This document shows positions 1 through 7,453 of a stretch of DNA of 64,000 nucleotides, piece after piece. Each line of letters begins with the position of its first letter. The stretch's first letter is position 1. The stretch is from Nonomuraea thailandensis (GTDB lineage Bacteria; Actinomycetota; Actinomycetes; Streptosporangiales; Streptosporangiaceae): contig NZ_JAMZEB010000002.1 in NCBI RefSeq assembly GCF_024172165.1, forward strand, positions 12,235,501 through 12,299,500, read 5' to 3'. The notes under the pieces were generated by a model. It was not told the origin of the DNA and ran no database searches. It saw nothing but the letters and a program-made list of their open reading frames with translations. A program made the translations under genes and the position numbers.

Positions 1-2
1 TC

Positions 3-638
3 GGCGAGCCGATCTGGGCGGGGCGCTCCGAGACGGAGTATCCGGCCTGCGCCCAGCACGAGGCGCTGATCAACCTGGCGTTCACGGGGCGCAGGGTGAC
101 GATCCTGTGCCCGTACGACCTGGAGGGGCTGACCGGCGAGGTCATCCGCGAGGCCGAACGCACCCACCCCGTGCTGCGTGACGCGACGGGGGAGTGGGCC
201 AGCGGCGACTACGCGCCCGAGCTGGTCGTCGACGGGCACAACCGGCCGCTGCGCGAGCCGGAGAAGGCCGTCTCGCTGCGCTTCGACCACACCGACCTGT
301 CGGCGGTGCGGGCGCTGGCAGCCAGGGAGGCCGCCGCCCTGGGCTTCGGGGGAGACAGGCTCGACGACATCCGGCTCGCGGTGGCCGAGCTCGGCGCCAA
401 CAGCCTCGACCACGGCGGCGGCTCCGGCCTGCTGCGGGTGTGGACCGAGGACGACCGGCTGGTGTGCGAGGTCAGCGACGCGGGGCACATCACCGACCCG
501 CTGGTGGGCCGCAGGCCGGTCGACCCGCGTGAGGCGGGCTCGCGCGGCCTGCTCATCGTCAACCTCCTCGGCGACCTCGTACGCGTGCACACCCGCGCGG
601 GCGCGACCGCCGTACGCGTCTACTTCGACCTGCCCTAG
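3..638 (+). CDS. RsbA-like anti-sigma regulatory protein: MEDS domain plus GHKL ATPase (5' end outside window)
   Basis: The reading frame is open from the first bases, so the true start lies upstream. The visible N-terminal part (PIWAGRSETEYPACAQHEAL, then ILCPYD) matches the end of a MEDS (DcmR-like) sensory domain. The C-terminal half is an SpoIIAB/RsbW-type histidine-kinase-like ATPase. Its N-box is AELGANSLDHGGG, its G1 box DAGHITDPLVG and its G2-like region GSRGLLIVNLLGD. Such proteins normally bind a sigma factor or a STAS antagonist. A STAS/sigma pair lies 6.4 kb downstream, but nothing links it to this gene. The stop codon shares the bases CTAG with the convergent aldo/keto reductase stop. 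Confidence 0.8.
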   Translation, partial: GEPIWAGRSETEYPACAQHEALINLAFTGRRVTILCPYDLEGLTGEVIREAERTHPVLRDATGEWASGDYAPELVVDGHNRPLREPEKAVSLRFDHTDLSAVRALAAREAAALGFGGDRLDDIRLAVAELGANSLDHGGGSGLLRVWTEDDRLVCEVSDAGHITDPLVGRRPVDPREAGSRGLLIVNLLGDLVRVHTRAGATAVRVYFDLP

Positions 639-1609
639 AGCTCGATCTCCCCCATGCTCGGGTAGCGGGTGCCGCGCACGGCGTCCGCGGGCACGGCGGC
701 GGCCAGCGCGCCGAGCTGTTCGGGGGTGAGCGTGAGGTCCGCCGCGGCGGCGTTCTCCTCCAGGTACTTCAGCCGCTTGGTGCCGGGGATCGGCACGATG
801 TCCGCGCCCTGCGCGAGCAGCCAGGCCAGGGAGAGCTGGGCGGCCGTGACCCCGGCCGCGTCCGCGATCCGCTTCACCCCGGCCGCCAGCGCCCGGTTGT
901 GCTCGGCGTTCTCGCCGGTGTTGCGCGGGAGGTGGCGGCGGAAGTCGTCGGCGGGCAGCTCGTCGGCGCTCGGCAGCGTGGCCGACAGCAGGCCGCGGCT
1001 GATCGGCGAGTACGCCACCAGCCCGACCCCCAGCTCCCTGGCCGCCGGCAGGATCTCCGCCTCCAGCCCTCTGGTGAACAGGGAGTACTCGCTCTGCAGG
1101 GCCGCGATCGGATGCACGGCGTCGGCCTTGCGCAGGGTGTCGGCGCTCACCTCCGACAGGCCGAGATGGCGCACCTTGCCCTGCCGGACCAGCTCGGCCA
1201 TGGCGCCGACCGACTCCTCCACGGGGACGCCGGGGTTGCGGCGGTGCATGTAGTACAGGTCGATGTGGTCGACGCCGAGGCGCCGGAGCGAGGCGTCGCA
1301 CGCGGCCCTGATGTACTCCGGGTTGTTCTCGACCGTGCGGGTGGCGCCGTCGCGCCTGATGCCGAACTTGGTGGCCAGCACGACCTCGTCGCGCCGGTCC
1401 CTGATGGCGCGGCCGACCAGCTCCTCGTTGGCGCCGCTGCCGTACATGTCGGCGGTGTCCAGAAAATTCATGCCAAGGTCAAGAGCGCGGTGAATGACCG
1501 CGATCGACTCCTTCTCGTCGCCCTGGCCGTAGAACTCGGACATGCCCATGCAGCCGAGCCCGAGCGCGGAGACCTGGAGGCCCTCCCTGCCGAGAGTGCG
1601 CTTGTTCAT
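635..1609 (-). CDS. Aldo/keto reductase
   Basis: A 324-residue protein in the NADPH-dependent aldo/keto reductase superfamily (YhdN/YakC-like), expected to be cytosolic and to reduce carbonyls. It opens MNKRTLGREGLQVSALGLGC. It has the family catalytic set: Asp in NFLDTADMYG, Lys in VVLATKFG, and the DLYYMHRR segment carrying the active-site His. The C-terminal IVPIPGTKR segment binds the NADP phosphate. I placed the start at 1609 rather than the longer 1672 because an AGGGGG ribosome site lies just upstream and the family begins here. A MerR-type promoter precedes it, so redox or drug induction is plausible. Confidence 0.9.
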   Translation of the reverse strand: MNKRTLGREGLQVSALGLGCMGMSEFYGQGDEKESIAVIHRALDLGMNFLDTADMYGSGANEELVGRAIRDRRDEVVLATKFGIRRDGATRTVENNPEYIRAACDASLRRLGVDHIDLYYMHRRNPGVPVEESVGAMAELVRQGKVRHLGLSEVSADTLRKADAVHPIAALQSEYSLFTRGLEAEILPAARELGVGLVAYSPISRGLLSATLPSADELPADDFRRHLPRNTGENAEHNRALAAGVKRIADAAGVTAAQLSLAWLLAQGADIVPIPGTKRLKYLEENAAAADLTLTPEQLGALAAAVPADAVRGTRYPSMGEIEL

Positions 1610-1651
1610 GCCGGTTGCCCCCTGACGTACAGGCTGGATCGTCATGCGTCC

Positions 1652-1682
1652 AGGGTGGACCTTAGAGCGCACTCGAAGTCAA
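1652..1682 (-). promoter_or_regulatory. MerR-type promoter with 19-bp spacer for the aldo/keto reductase
   Basis: On the minus strand a TTGACT -35 box (1677-1682) is separated by 19 bp from a weak -10 box, CACCCT (1652-1657). The spacer holds an imperfect dyad, ACTTCGAG then CTCTAAGGT. An over-long spacer filled by a dyad is the signature of promoters untwisted by MerR-family activators. No merR gene lies next to it in this window, so the regulator would act in trans. Confidence 0.5.
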
Positions 1683-1860
1683 ATCGCCGTCAGGGCAGCC
1701 GCCGCCACCCTGAGGGGGCTGCCCCTACCGGGGGTCACGTACGGGCAGGTCATCGGCCCCATCTAGGGGTCGGTCAGACCAAGGTATTAGGGGGTACTTC
1801 AGGGCCGGTTCGGGCCGATCTCCGATGTTCGCAAAGTCCGCGTTCCACGAGCTTGGAGGC

Positions 1861-2481
1861 ATGAAGGGATTGCTTGTCAGTGGTTTCGCGGCCATCGGCG
1901 CCGGGAGCGGCGCGATGCTGAGCCTGCACGCCGGCTCCGACCTGGACCCGTTCCACAGCGTGATCAGCGAGTACGTGTGGCAGTCGGCCGGCTGGCTGCT
2001 GCCCGCCTCGCTGACGTTGTTCGCCGCGGGCGCCGCGCTGATCGCCGAGGCGGTGCGGCGGGCCGGCATGAGCCGCTGGATCGTCGCGCTGCTGCTGGCG
2101 TGGGGGGCGAGCATGTTCCTGATCGGGGCCTTCCCGACCGACAGGCCCGGCGTGCCGCTGTCGCTGTCGGGCGGCATCCATCGCTACGCCGCCTTCGCCG
2201 CCTTCCTGGTGATGCCGGTGGCCGGGATGTTGCTGGCCAGGGCGAGGATCCGCTACGCCGGGGCGATGCGGTTGCTCAGCGGGCTGGCCCTGGGCGCGCT
2301 GGTGCTGGTCGTGATCCCGTACGTGGTGCGCATGTTCGGCATCCCGCTGAGCAACGACGACATCCCGGCGGGGCTGACCCAGAGGTTCGTGGTCGTGACC
2401 GAGCTCGCCGTGCTGGCACTGGCCGGGCTGGCGCTGCTCAAGCCGTCGGCCCGGCGCGCGGTGTCGGCGGTCATGGCGTGA
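1861..2481 (+). CDS. DUF998 family membrane protein
   Basis: A 206-residue integral membrane protein with about six hydrophobic helices and the DUF998 hallmarks HSVISEYVWQ near the N-terminus, GAFPTD in the middle loop and GGIHRYAAF after it. Its function is unknown. The start at 1861 was chosen over 1825 because GGAGG lies directly upstream with good spacing and the extra 12 residues are not membrane-like. The gene has no obvious functional partner; the stress protein behind it is separated by a hairpin. Confidence 0.75.
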   Translation: MKGLLVSGFAAIGAGSGAMLSLHAGSDLDPFHSVISEYVWQSAGWLLPASLTLFAAGAALIAEAVRRAGMSRWIVALLLAWGASMFLIGAFPTDRPGVPLSLSGGIHRYAAFAAFLVMPVAGMLLARARIRYAGAMRLLSGLALGALVLVVIPYVVRMFGIPLSNDDIPAGLTQRFVVVTELAVLALAGLALLKPSARRAVSAVMA

Positions 2482-2509
2482 GGCCGCACCACGCTTGAAC
2501 TGCGCCGCT

Positions 2510-2542
2510 CTGGAAAGAGGAAGGTCCCCGACCTCTTTCCAG
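2510..2542 (+). promoter_or_regulatory. Perfect 11-bp inverted repeat ending in the usp ribosome site
   Basis: CTGGAAAGAGG (2510-2520) and CCTCTTTCCAG (2532-2542) are perfectly complementary around an 11-nt loop. The last two stem bases are the first two of the AGGAG ribosome site of the stress protein (start 2554). It could be a protein operator, a terminator for the DUF998 gene (it lacks a U tract), or an RNA hairpin that limits ribosome access. Confidence 0.5.
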
Positions 2543-2553
2543 GAGTGGCTGAG

Positions 2554-3015
2554 ATGACGATTTTGATCGCGTACGACGGATCCGACGACTCCAAGGCCGC
2601 CATCGCCTTCGCCGGCGAGCTGTTCCGCGGCCAGCAGGCGGTCGTGCTGACGGTGTGGGAGCGGCTGGCGATGACCTCGGCCAGGGCGTCTGCCGGGCTC
2701 ATGGTGGCCCTCGACCAGTCAGGGGTCGAGGACGAGGCCATCGGGCAGGCGATGAGCGAGCTGGCCGGGCAGGGGGCCGAGCTGGCCCGCCAGGCGGGGC
2801 TGGACGCGACGCCGCGGTGCGACGCGGACTCCGTGGCCATCTGGTCGACCATCGTGGACGTGGCGGACGAGATCGACGCCCAGCTCATCGTGACCGGCAC
2901 CAGAGGGCTGGGCGGGGTGCGGTCGCTGCTGCTGGGCAGCACCTCGGACCGGGTGCTGCACCACGCGCACCGGCCGGTGCTGGTGGTCCCCGGCCCGAAC
3001 GGCAAGGGCGGCTGA
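2554..3015 (+). CDS. Universal stress protein (UspA family)
   Basis: A single-domain 153-residue UspA-fold protein. It begins MTILIAYDGSDDSKAAI (first strand and Asp of the nucleotide site). It ends with the ATP-binding signature GTRGLGG followed by GSTSDRVLHHAHRPVLVV, matching the G-x2-G-x9-G(S/T) pattern of ATP-binding Usp proteins. I chose ATG 2554 because AGGAG sits eight bases upstream; GTG 2545 is in frame but overlaps that site. Usp proteins act in the cytosol under stasis, hypoxia or membrane stress. An inverted repeat overlaps the ribosome site. Confidence 0.9.
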   Translation: MTILIAYDGSDDSKAAIAFAGELFRGQQAVVLTVWERLAMTSARASAGLMVALDQSGVEDEAIGQAMSELAGQGAELARQAGLDATPRCDADSVAIWSTIVDVADEIDAQLIVTGTRGLGGVRSLLLGSTSDRVLHHAHRPVLVVPGPNGKGG

Positions 3016-3102
3016 CCCCGGCGCCACCTGCGGCGACAGGTCGCCTCAAGGCGTTCACCCGGGCGTTGGCGCGGGACGCCGGTGCGGTGCGGCAGAGTGG
3101 GT

Positions 3103-3127
3103 GCCTCCTGAGAACGTGAGAGGAGGC
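3103..3127 (+). promoter_or_regulatory. Hairpin burying the ribosome site of the APC permease
   Basis: GCCTCCT (3103-3109) pairs perfectly with AGGAGGC (3121-3127), leaving an 11-nt loop. The right arm is the whole Shine-Dalgarno of the permease, whose GTG start is five bases further on. If it folds in the mRNA it would block initiation until something opens it. This is seen directly in the sequence; the regulatory role is inference. Confidence 0.5.
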
Positions 3128-3132
3128 CGGGC

Positions 3133-4416
3133 GTGCCGGAGGAGCTGGCAAGGCGGCTGGGCACCACCGACGCGGTCGTCGTGGGGCTGAGCGCGATGAT
3201 CGGCGCGGGCGTGTTCGCCGCCTTCGCCCCGGCGGCCGCGGCGGCCGGCCACTGGCTGCTCGCCTCGCTGGCGCTGGCCGCCGTCGTCGCCTACTGCAAC
3301 GCCACCTCCTCGGCCCGCCTGGCCGCCCTCTATCCCGAGTCGGGCGGCACCTACGTCTACGGCCGGCGCCGCCTCGGCCCCCTGTGGGGCTACCTGGCGG
3401 GCTGGGGCTTCACGATCGGCAAGACCGCCTCCTGCGCGGCCATGGCGCTCACCTTCGGCTCCTACGTGCTGCCCGGCCTCGAACGGCCGCTCGCGATCGC
3501 CGCGGTGGCCGTGCTGACCCTGCTCAACCTGTTCGGCGTGCAGCGCTCGGCGGGCGTGGCCCGGATCATCGTGGCGTTCGTGCTGGCGGTGCTGGCCGTC
3601 GTGATCCTGGCCGGGCTGACCGGCGACGACTCGGCCACCTTCGGCTGGTTCGCCCGCACGCCGGAGACCGAGGTGTTCCTGCGCAACGCGGCCGGCCCGT
3701 ACCAGGCCGACGGCTGGGGGGTGATGCAGGGAGCCGGGCTGCTGTTCTTCGCGTTCGCCGGATACGCCAGGATCGCCACCCTCGGCGAGGAGGTGCGCGA
3801 TCCCGCCCGCACCATCCCACGGGCCGTCGGCATCGCGCTGGGCATCACGCTGGCCGTCTACACGCTGGTCGCCGTGGCCGCGCTGCGCACCCTGCAGCCG
3901 GAGCTGCTGGCCACGTCCGCCGCGCCGCTGGCCGAGGTGGTCAGACAGGCCGGGTTCGGATGGCTGGCGCCCGTGGTGGGCGCGGGGGCGGCGGTGGCGG
4001 CGCTGGGCGCGCTGCTGGCGCTGCTGCTGGGCGTCTCGCGTACGGTGCTGGCGATGGCGCGCGAGCGCGACCTGCCCGGCGCGCTGGCCGCCGTGGACCC
4101 GGTGCGGCAGGTGCCGAGGCGGGCCGAGCTGGCGGTCGGCGGCGCGGTGATCGTGCTGCTGCTCGTGGCCGACCTGCGGGAGGCGATCGGGTTCTCCTCG
4201 TTCGGCGTGCTCGTCTACTACGCCGTGGCCAACGCCTGCGCGTTCACGCTCCGCCGCGACGAGGGCGCGCCGCACCGCGCCGTGCCCGTGCTGGGGCTGG
4301 CGCTGTGCCTGGCGCTGGCGGCCACGCTGCCCCTGGCCTCGGTGGTGGCGGGCCTGGCGGTGTTCGCGGCCGGGCTGGCGATCTACGCGGTACGGCGAGC
4401 GCGCGCCGGCCGGTAG
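3133..4416 (+). CDS. APC-superfamily amino acid permease
   Basis: A 427-residue membrane protein of about 12 helices. The N-terminal GLSAMIGAGVFAAFAPAA is the helix-1 substrate-binding signature (GxGIF-like) of APC transporters, followed by SGGTYVYGRRRLG. The FFAFAGYARIATLGEEVRDP segment is the conserved helix-6/loop region. The substrate is probably a neutral or cationic amino acid or polyamine and cannot be told from sequence. The GTG start has a strong GAGGAGG site. The next gene encodes a MetRS-like protein, but a structured leader lies between them and nothing proves a shared operon. Confidence 0.85.
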   Translation: MPEELARRLGTTDAVVVGLSAMIGAGVFAAFAPAAAAAGHWLLASLALAAVVAYCNATSSARLAALYPESGGTYVYGRRRLGPLWGYLAGWGFTIGKTASCAAMALTFGSYVLPGLERPLAIAAVAVLTLLNLFGVQRSAGVARIIVAFVLAVLAVVILAGLTGDDSATFGWFARTPETEVFLRNAAGPYQADGWGVMQGAGLLFFAFAGYARIATLGEEVRDPARTIPRAVGIALGITLAVYTLVAVAALRTLQPELLATSAAPLAEVVRQAGFGWLAPVVGAGAAVAALGALLALLLGVSRTVLAMARERDLPGALAAVDPVRQVPRRAELAVGGAVIVLLLVADLREAIGFSSFGVLVYYAVANACAFTLRRDEGAPHRAVPVLGLALCLALAATLPLASVVAGLAVFAAGLAIYAVRRARAGR

Positions 4417-4432
4417 GGCGTACCATGGCGGC

Positions 4433-4540
4433 ATGACGGCGTGCCCGGTGATGACGGCCCCCTAGGGGGTTCATCGGCGCGTCCACGTTGAGGCCCTGCT
4501 AGCCGGGGCCTCGCGTCGTGTCCGGGGCCCCTCGGGAGGC
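4433..4540 (+). promoter_or_regulatory. Structured leader of the MetRS-like gene: mini-ORF plus competing hairpins
   Basis: A ten-codon ORF, MTACPVMTAP (4433-4465), stops inside the 12-bp palindrome CCCCCTAGGGGG (4458-4469). Then GAGGCCC (4490-4496) pairs with GGGCCTC (4506-4512). The latter's GCCTC can instead pair with GAGGC (4536-4540) in the ribosome site. GGGGCCCC (4524-4531) is a further palindrome. The layout suits a translational switch or leader-peptide attenuator. I see no conserved T-box or SAM-riboswitch motif. Confidence 0.35.
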
Positions 4541-4545
4541 ACCCG

Positions 4546-5949
4546 ATGTACATCACGACGACCATCCCCTACGTCAACGCCAGGCCGCACCTCGGCCACG
4601 CGCTGGAGCTCGTCCAGGCCGACGTGCTGGCCAGGCACCACAGGCGGCGGGGCGAGCCCGTGCGGTTCCAGACGGGCACCGACGACAACTCGCTGAAGAA
4701 CGTGCTGGCCGCCGAGGCGGAGGGCGTGCCCGTACGGGAGCTGGTGGACAGGAACGCCGCCGCGTTCGAGGCGCTGCGCGAGACGCTGGACCTGTCCTTC
4801 GACGCCTTCGTCAGGACCAGCACGCACCCGGGGCACCGCGCCGGGGTCGAGCGGATCTGGCGGGCCACCGCGCACGACCTCTACCAGCGGCACTACGCGG
4901 GGCTCTACTGCGTGGGCTGCGAGCAGTTCTACCCCGAGGGGCCCTGCCCGGACGGCCACGAAGCGCCGCTGCAACCGGTCTCGGAGGAGAACTGGTTCTT
5001 CGGGCTCTCCCGCTACCGGGACGCGCTCCTCGACCTCATCCGCACGGGAAAGCTCAGGATCGAGCCGGCCGCGCGGCGCAACGAGGTGCTGGCGTTCGTC
5101 GAGGCGGGGCTGGACGACATCAGCATCTCCCGCTCCGCCGCCCGGGCCAGGGGCTGGGGGATCCCGGTGCCGGGCGATCCCGGGCAGGTGGTGTACGTGT
5201 GGTGGGACGCGCTGGCCAACTACGTGACCGCCCTCGGTGAGGACTACGAGCGGTGGTGGGTGCGGGAGCCGGACAAGGTGCACCTGGTGGGCAAGGGCGT
5301 GATCCGCTTCCACGCGGTGTACTGGCCGGCGATGTTGTTGTCCGCCGGGCTGCCGCTGCCGTCGGCGATCTTCGTGCACGACTACCTGACGGCCGGCGGC
5401 CGCAAGATCAGCAAGTCGTCGGGGAACGCCGCCGATCCCGCGGCGCTCGTGGACGCGTACGGGGCCGACGCCGTGCGGTGGTGGCTGCTGCGCGAGGTGC
5501 CGCGGGTGGGCGACGCCGACTTCACCGAGGCGCGCCTGATCGCCAGGGCGGACGAGGACCTGGCCAACGGCCTGGGGAACCTGGTCAACCGGGTGGTCAC
5601 CATGGAGCACCGCTTCCTGGACGGGCACGTGCCGCCCGCCGGTGAGCCGCTGGACGGCGGGGTGGCAGGCGGGGTGGCCGAGGCGCTGGCCGGGCTCGAC
5701 TTCCGGCGGGCCGCGCTGGCGGTCTGGACGATCGTCGAGCAGGCCAACCGCTACGTCGATCGCACCCGGCCCTGGCAGCAGTCCAGGAGCGGGCAGGAGG
5801 AGTCGCTGGGCACGCTGGTGCACGCGTGCCGGGCGCTGGCCGCGCAGCTCGCCCCCTTCCTGCCGACGGCGGCGGCGCGCGTGGCGACGGCGGTCTCCGG
5901 CGACCGGCTGCCCGCGCCCGAGCCGCTGTTCCCCCGGCACGCGCGCTGA
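4546..5949 (+). CDS. Methionyl-tRNA synthetase-like class I aminoacyl-tRNA ligase
   Basis: A 467-residue class I synthetase: HLGH (residues 15-18) is the HIGH motif and KISKS (287-291) the KMSKS loop. The fold-specific segments YCVGCEQFYPEGPC (knuckle with only part of the zinc ligands), VYVWWDALANYVTALG and IRFHAVYWPAMLL are those of MetRS. It would charge tRNA-Met in the cytosol. It is shorter than usual housekeeping MetRS, lacks the C-terminal dimerisation domain, and has GTDDNS (44-49) where MetRS normally has GTDEHG. This suggests a second, divergent MetRS rather than the main metG, but the rest of the genome is not visible. Confidence 0.8.
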   Translation: MYITTTIPYVNARPHLGHALELVQADVLARHHRRRGEPVRFQTGTDDNSLKNVLAAEAEGVPVRELVDRNAAAFEALRETLDLSFDAFVRTSTHPGHRAGVERIWRATAHDLYQRHYAGLYCVGCEQFYPEGPCPDGHEAPLQPVSEENWFFGLSRYRDALLDLIRTGKLRIEPAARRNEVLAFVEAGLDDISISRSAARARGWGIPVPGDPGQVVYVWWDALANYVTALGEDYERWWVREPDKVHLVGKGVIRFHAVYWPAMLLSAGLPLPSAIFVHDYLTAGGRKISKSSGNAADPAALVDAYGADAVRWWLLREVPRVGDADFTEARLIARADEDLANGLGNLVNRVVTMEHRFLDGHVPPAGEPLDGGVAGGVAEALAGLDFRRAALAVWTIVEQANRYVDRTRPWQQSRSGQEESLGTLVHACRALAAQLAPFLPTAAARVATAVSGDRLPAPEPLFPRHAR

Positions 5950-5964
5950 TCCGGCGCGGCACAC

Positions 5965-6016
5965 GGTGTGGCTGTTGACGGGAATCCTGGGAGAGCCTAG
6001 GTTTGCGGCCACACCG
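5965..6016 (+). promoter_or_regulatory. Consensus promoter flanked by a 9-bp inverted repeat
   Basis: TTGACG (5975-5980), a 17-bp spacer and TAGGTT (5998-6003) form a good housekeeping-type promoter for the phosphotriesterase-like gene starting at 6039. The arms CGGTGTGGC (5964-5972) and GCCACACCG (6008-6016) lie just outside it, ready to be bridged by a dimeric regulator or to form a stem around the start of transcription. Confidence 0.55.
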
Positions 6017-6038
6017 ACCAGCCGGTATGGAGGCGTGC

Positions 6039-7016
6039 ATGCCCACCGTCGAGACCCTGCGCGGACCTGTGGACGTCGACGAGCTCGGGCAGACGCTGAT
6101 GCACGAGCACGTCTTCGTGGTGTCCACCGAGCACCTGGACAACTACGGCAGGGGCGCCTGGTGGGACGAGGAGTTCCGGGTGGCGGACGCGATCACCAAG
6201 CTCGCCGCGGTGGCCGCGAAGGGCGTGCGCACGATCGTGGACCCGACGGTGTGGGGCCTGGGCCGCTACCTCCCGCGCGTCCAGCGGATCGCCGAACAGG
6301 TGCCCGGCCTGCACATCATCGCCGCCACCGGCATCTACGCCTTCGAGGAGCTGCCCCACCAGTACGAGCACCGCGGCCCCGGCCTGGCCTTCGACCTGCC
6401 CGACCCGATGATCGACGACTTCGTCCGCGACCTCACCGTCGGCATCGCCGACACCGGCGTCAAGGCGGCCTTCCTCAAGTGCGTGGTCGAGGCCAAGGGG
6501 CTCACGCCCGGCGTCGAGCGCATCTGCCGGGCCGTGGCGCAGGCCCACGTGCGCACCGGCGCGCCGATCACCGTCCACACGAACGCGTTCACGCAGAGCG
6601 GCCTGATCGCGCTCGACCTGTTCGCCAAGGAGGGCGTGAACCTGGAGAAGGTCGTCGTCGGGCACGCGGGCGACAGCAACGACCTCGACTACCTCATGCG
6701 GCTGGCCGACACGGGCGCGATCCTCGGGATGGACCGGTTCGGTCTGGACCTCTACAACCCGACGGCACAGCGCGTGGCCACGATCGCGGCCCTCTGCCGG
6801 CGTGGATACGCCGACCGCATGGTCCTCAGCCACGACACCGCCTGCTTCATGGACTACTTCGGCGGGGCCTGGGACGAGGCCCGGCCCGCGCTGGCGCCGA
6901 ACTGGCGCTACGATCACATTCACGACGACGTCTTGGCCGCCCTGCTGGACTCGGGTGTGACCGATGACCAGATTGAGCAGATGCTGGTGTTCAACCCGAA
7001 GCGCTACTTCTCGTAA
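6039..7016 (+). CDS. Phosphotriesterase-family metal-dependent hydrolase
   Basis: A 325-residue amidohydrolase-superfamily TIM barrel. The binuclear metal set is visible: HEH at 22-24, the carboxylated-lysine position K147 (FLKCVV), H180 (VHTNA), H209 (GHAGD) and D266 (SHDTA). Relatives hydrolyse phosphotriesters, lactones or acyl-homoserine lactones; the true substrate cannot be read from these motifs. There is no signal peptide, so it is cytosolic. Start 6039 follows GGAGG by five bases; ATG 6027 overlaps that site. A near-consensus promoter flanked by inverted repeats lies immediately upstream. Confidence 0.85.
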   Translation: MPTVETLRGPVDVDELGQTLMHEHVFVVSTEHLDNYGRGAWWDEEFRVADAITKLAAVAAKGVRTIVDPTVWGLGRYLPRVQRIAEQVPGLHIIAATGIYAFEELPHQYEHRGPGLAFDLPDPMIDDFVRDLTVGIADTGVKAAFLKCVVEAKGLTPGVERICRAVAQAHVRTGAPITVHTNAFTQSGLIALDLFAKEGVNLEKVVVGHAGDSNDLDYLMRLADTGAILGMDRFGLDLYNPTAQRVATIAALCRRGYADRMVLSHDTACFMDYFGGAWDEARPALAPNWRYDHIHDDVLAALLDSGVTDDQIEQMLVFNPKRYFS

Positions 7017-7057
7017 AGTGGGTGGATCGGGAGAGCGACGCGGGTAGGTGGAGCTGG

Positions 7058-7444
7058 GTGACTTCGGAGCAGGCCTTGTCGATCAGCCTGGGACTCCAGG
7101 GGCCTTGCGTCATCGCGCGGTTGACGGGGGATTTCGACTTCGGGTCCGCGGCGGAGGTGCGCGACCGCGTCACCAAGGCGCTCGATCTCACGCAGCCCCC
7201 GATGCTCGTCATCGACATGCAGGCCGTCAGCGTGTGCGACTCCTCCGGTCTTTCCGTGCTCGTCTATCTGCACAAGGCGGTCACGGCCTCCGGCGGGCGG
7301 CTGCTGCTGTCGGGGCTGAACGGCCGCTGCAAGCATTTGTTCGCGATCACCGCGCTGGACAAGTTCTTCGATATCCGCAGTACGGCGGAGCTGGCCATCG
7401 CCGAGCTGAACGAAGAGGGGAATTCGCCGCCGTTTACCGGGTAG
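7058..7444 (+). CDS. STAS-domain anti-sigma factor antagonist
   Basis: A 128-residue STAS protein of the SpoIIAA/RsbV class. It carries VCDSSGLSVLV, with the phosphorylatable Ser of the DSSGL motif, and the preceding MLVIDMQAV strand. Unphosphorylated STAS proteins capture a GHKL anti-sigma kinase and free a sigma factor. The sigma-70 gene starts nine bases after its stop, suggesting one transcript with coupled translation. GTG 7058 has an AGGTGGAG site upstream; an in-frame GTG at 7022 would add 12 residues with no ribosome site. Confidence 0.85.
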   Translation: MTSEQALSISLGLQGPCVIARLTGDFDFGSAAEVRDRVTKALDLTQPPMLVIDMQAVSVCDSSGLSVLVYLHKAVTASGGRLLLSGLNGRCKHLFAITALDKFFDIRSTAELAIAELNEEGNSPPFTG

Positions 7445-7453
7445 TGCCCGTGC

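Noticed and set aside
4420..4545. T-box riboswitch before the MetRS-like gene
   Set aside because: The conserved T-box bulge (AGGGUGGNACCGCG-like) and a Met specifier loop are not recognisable; only generic hairpins are seen.
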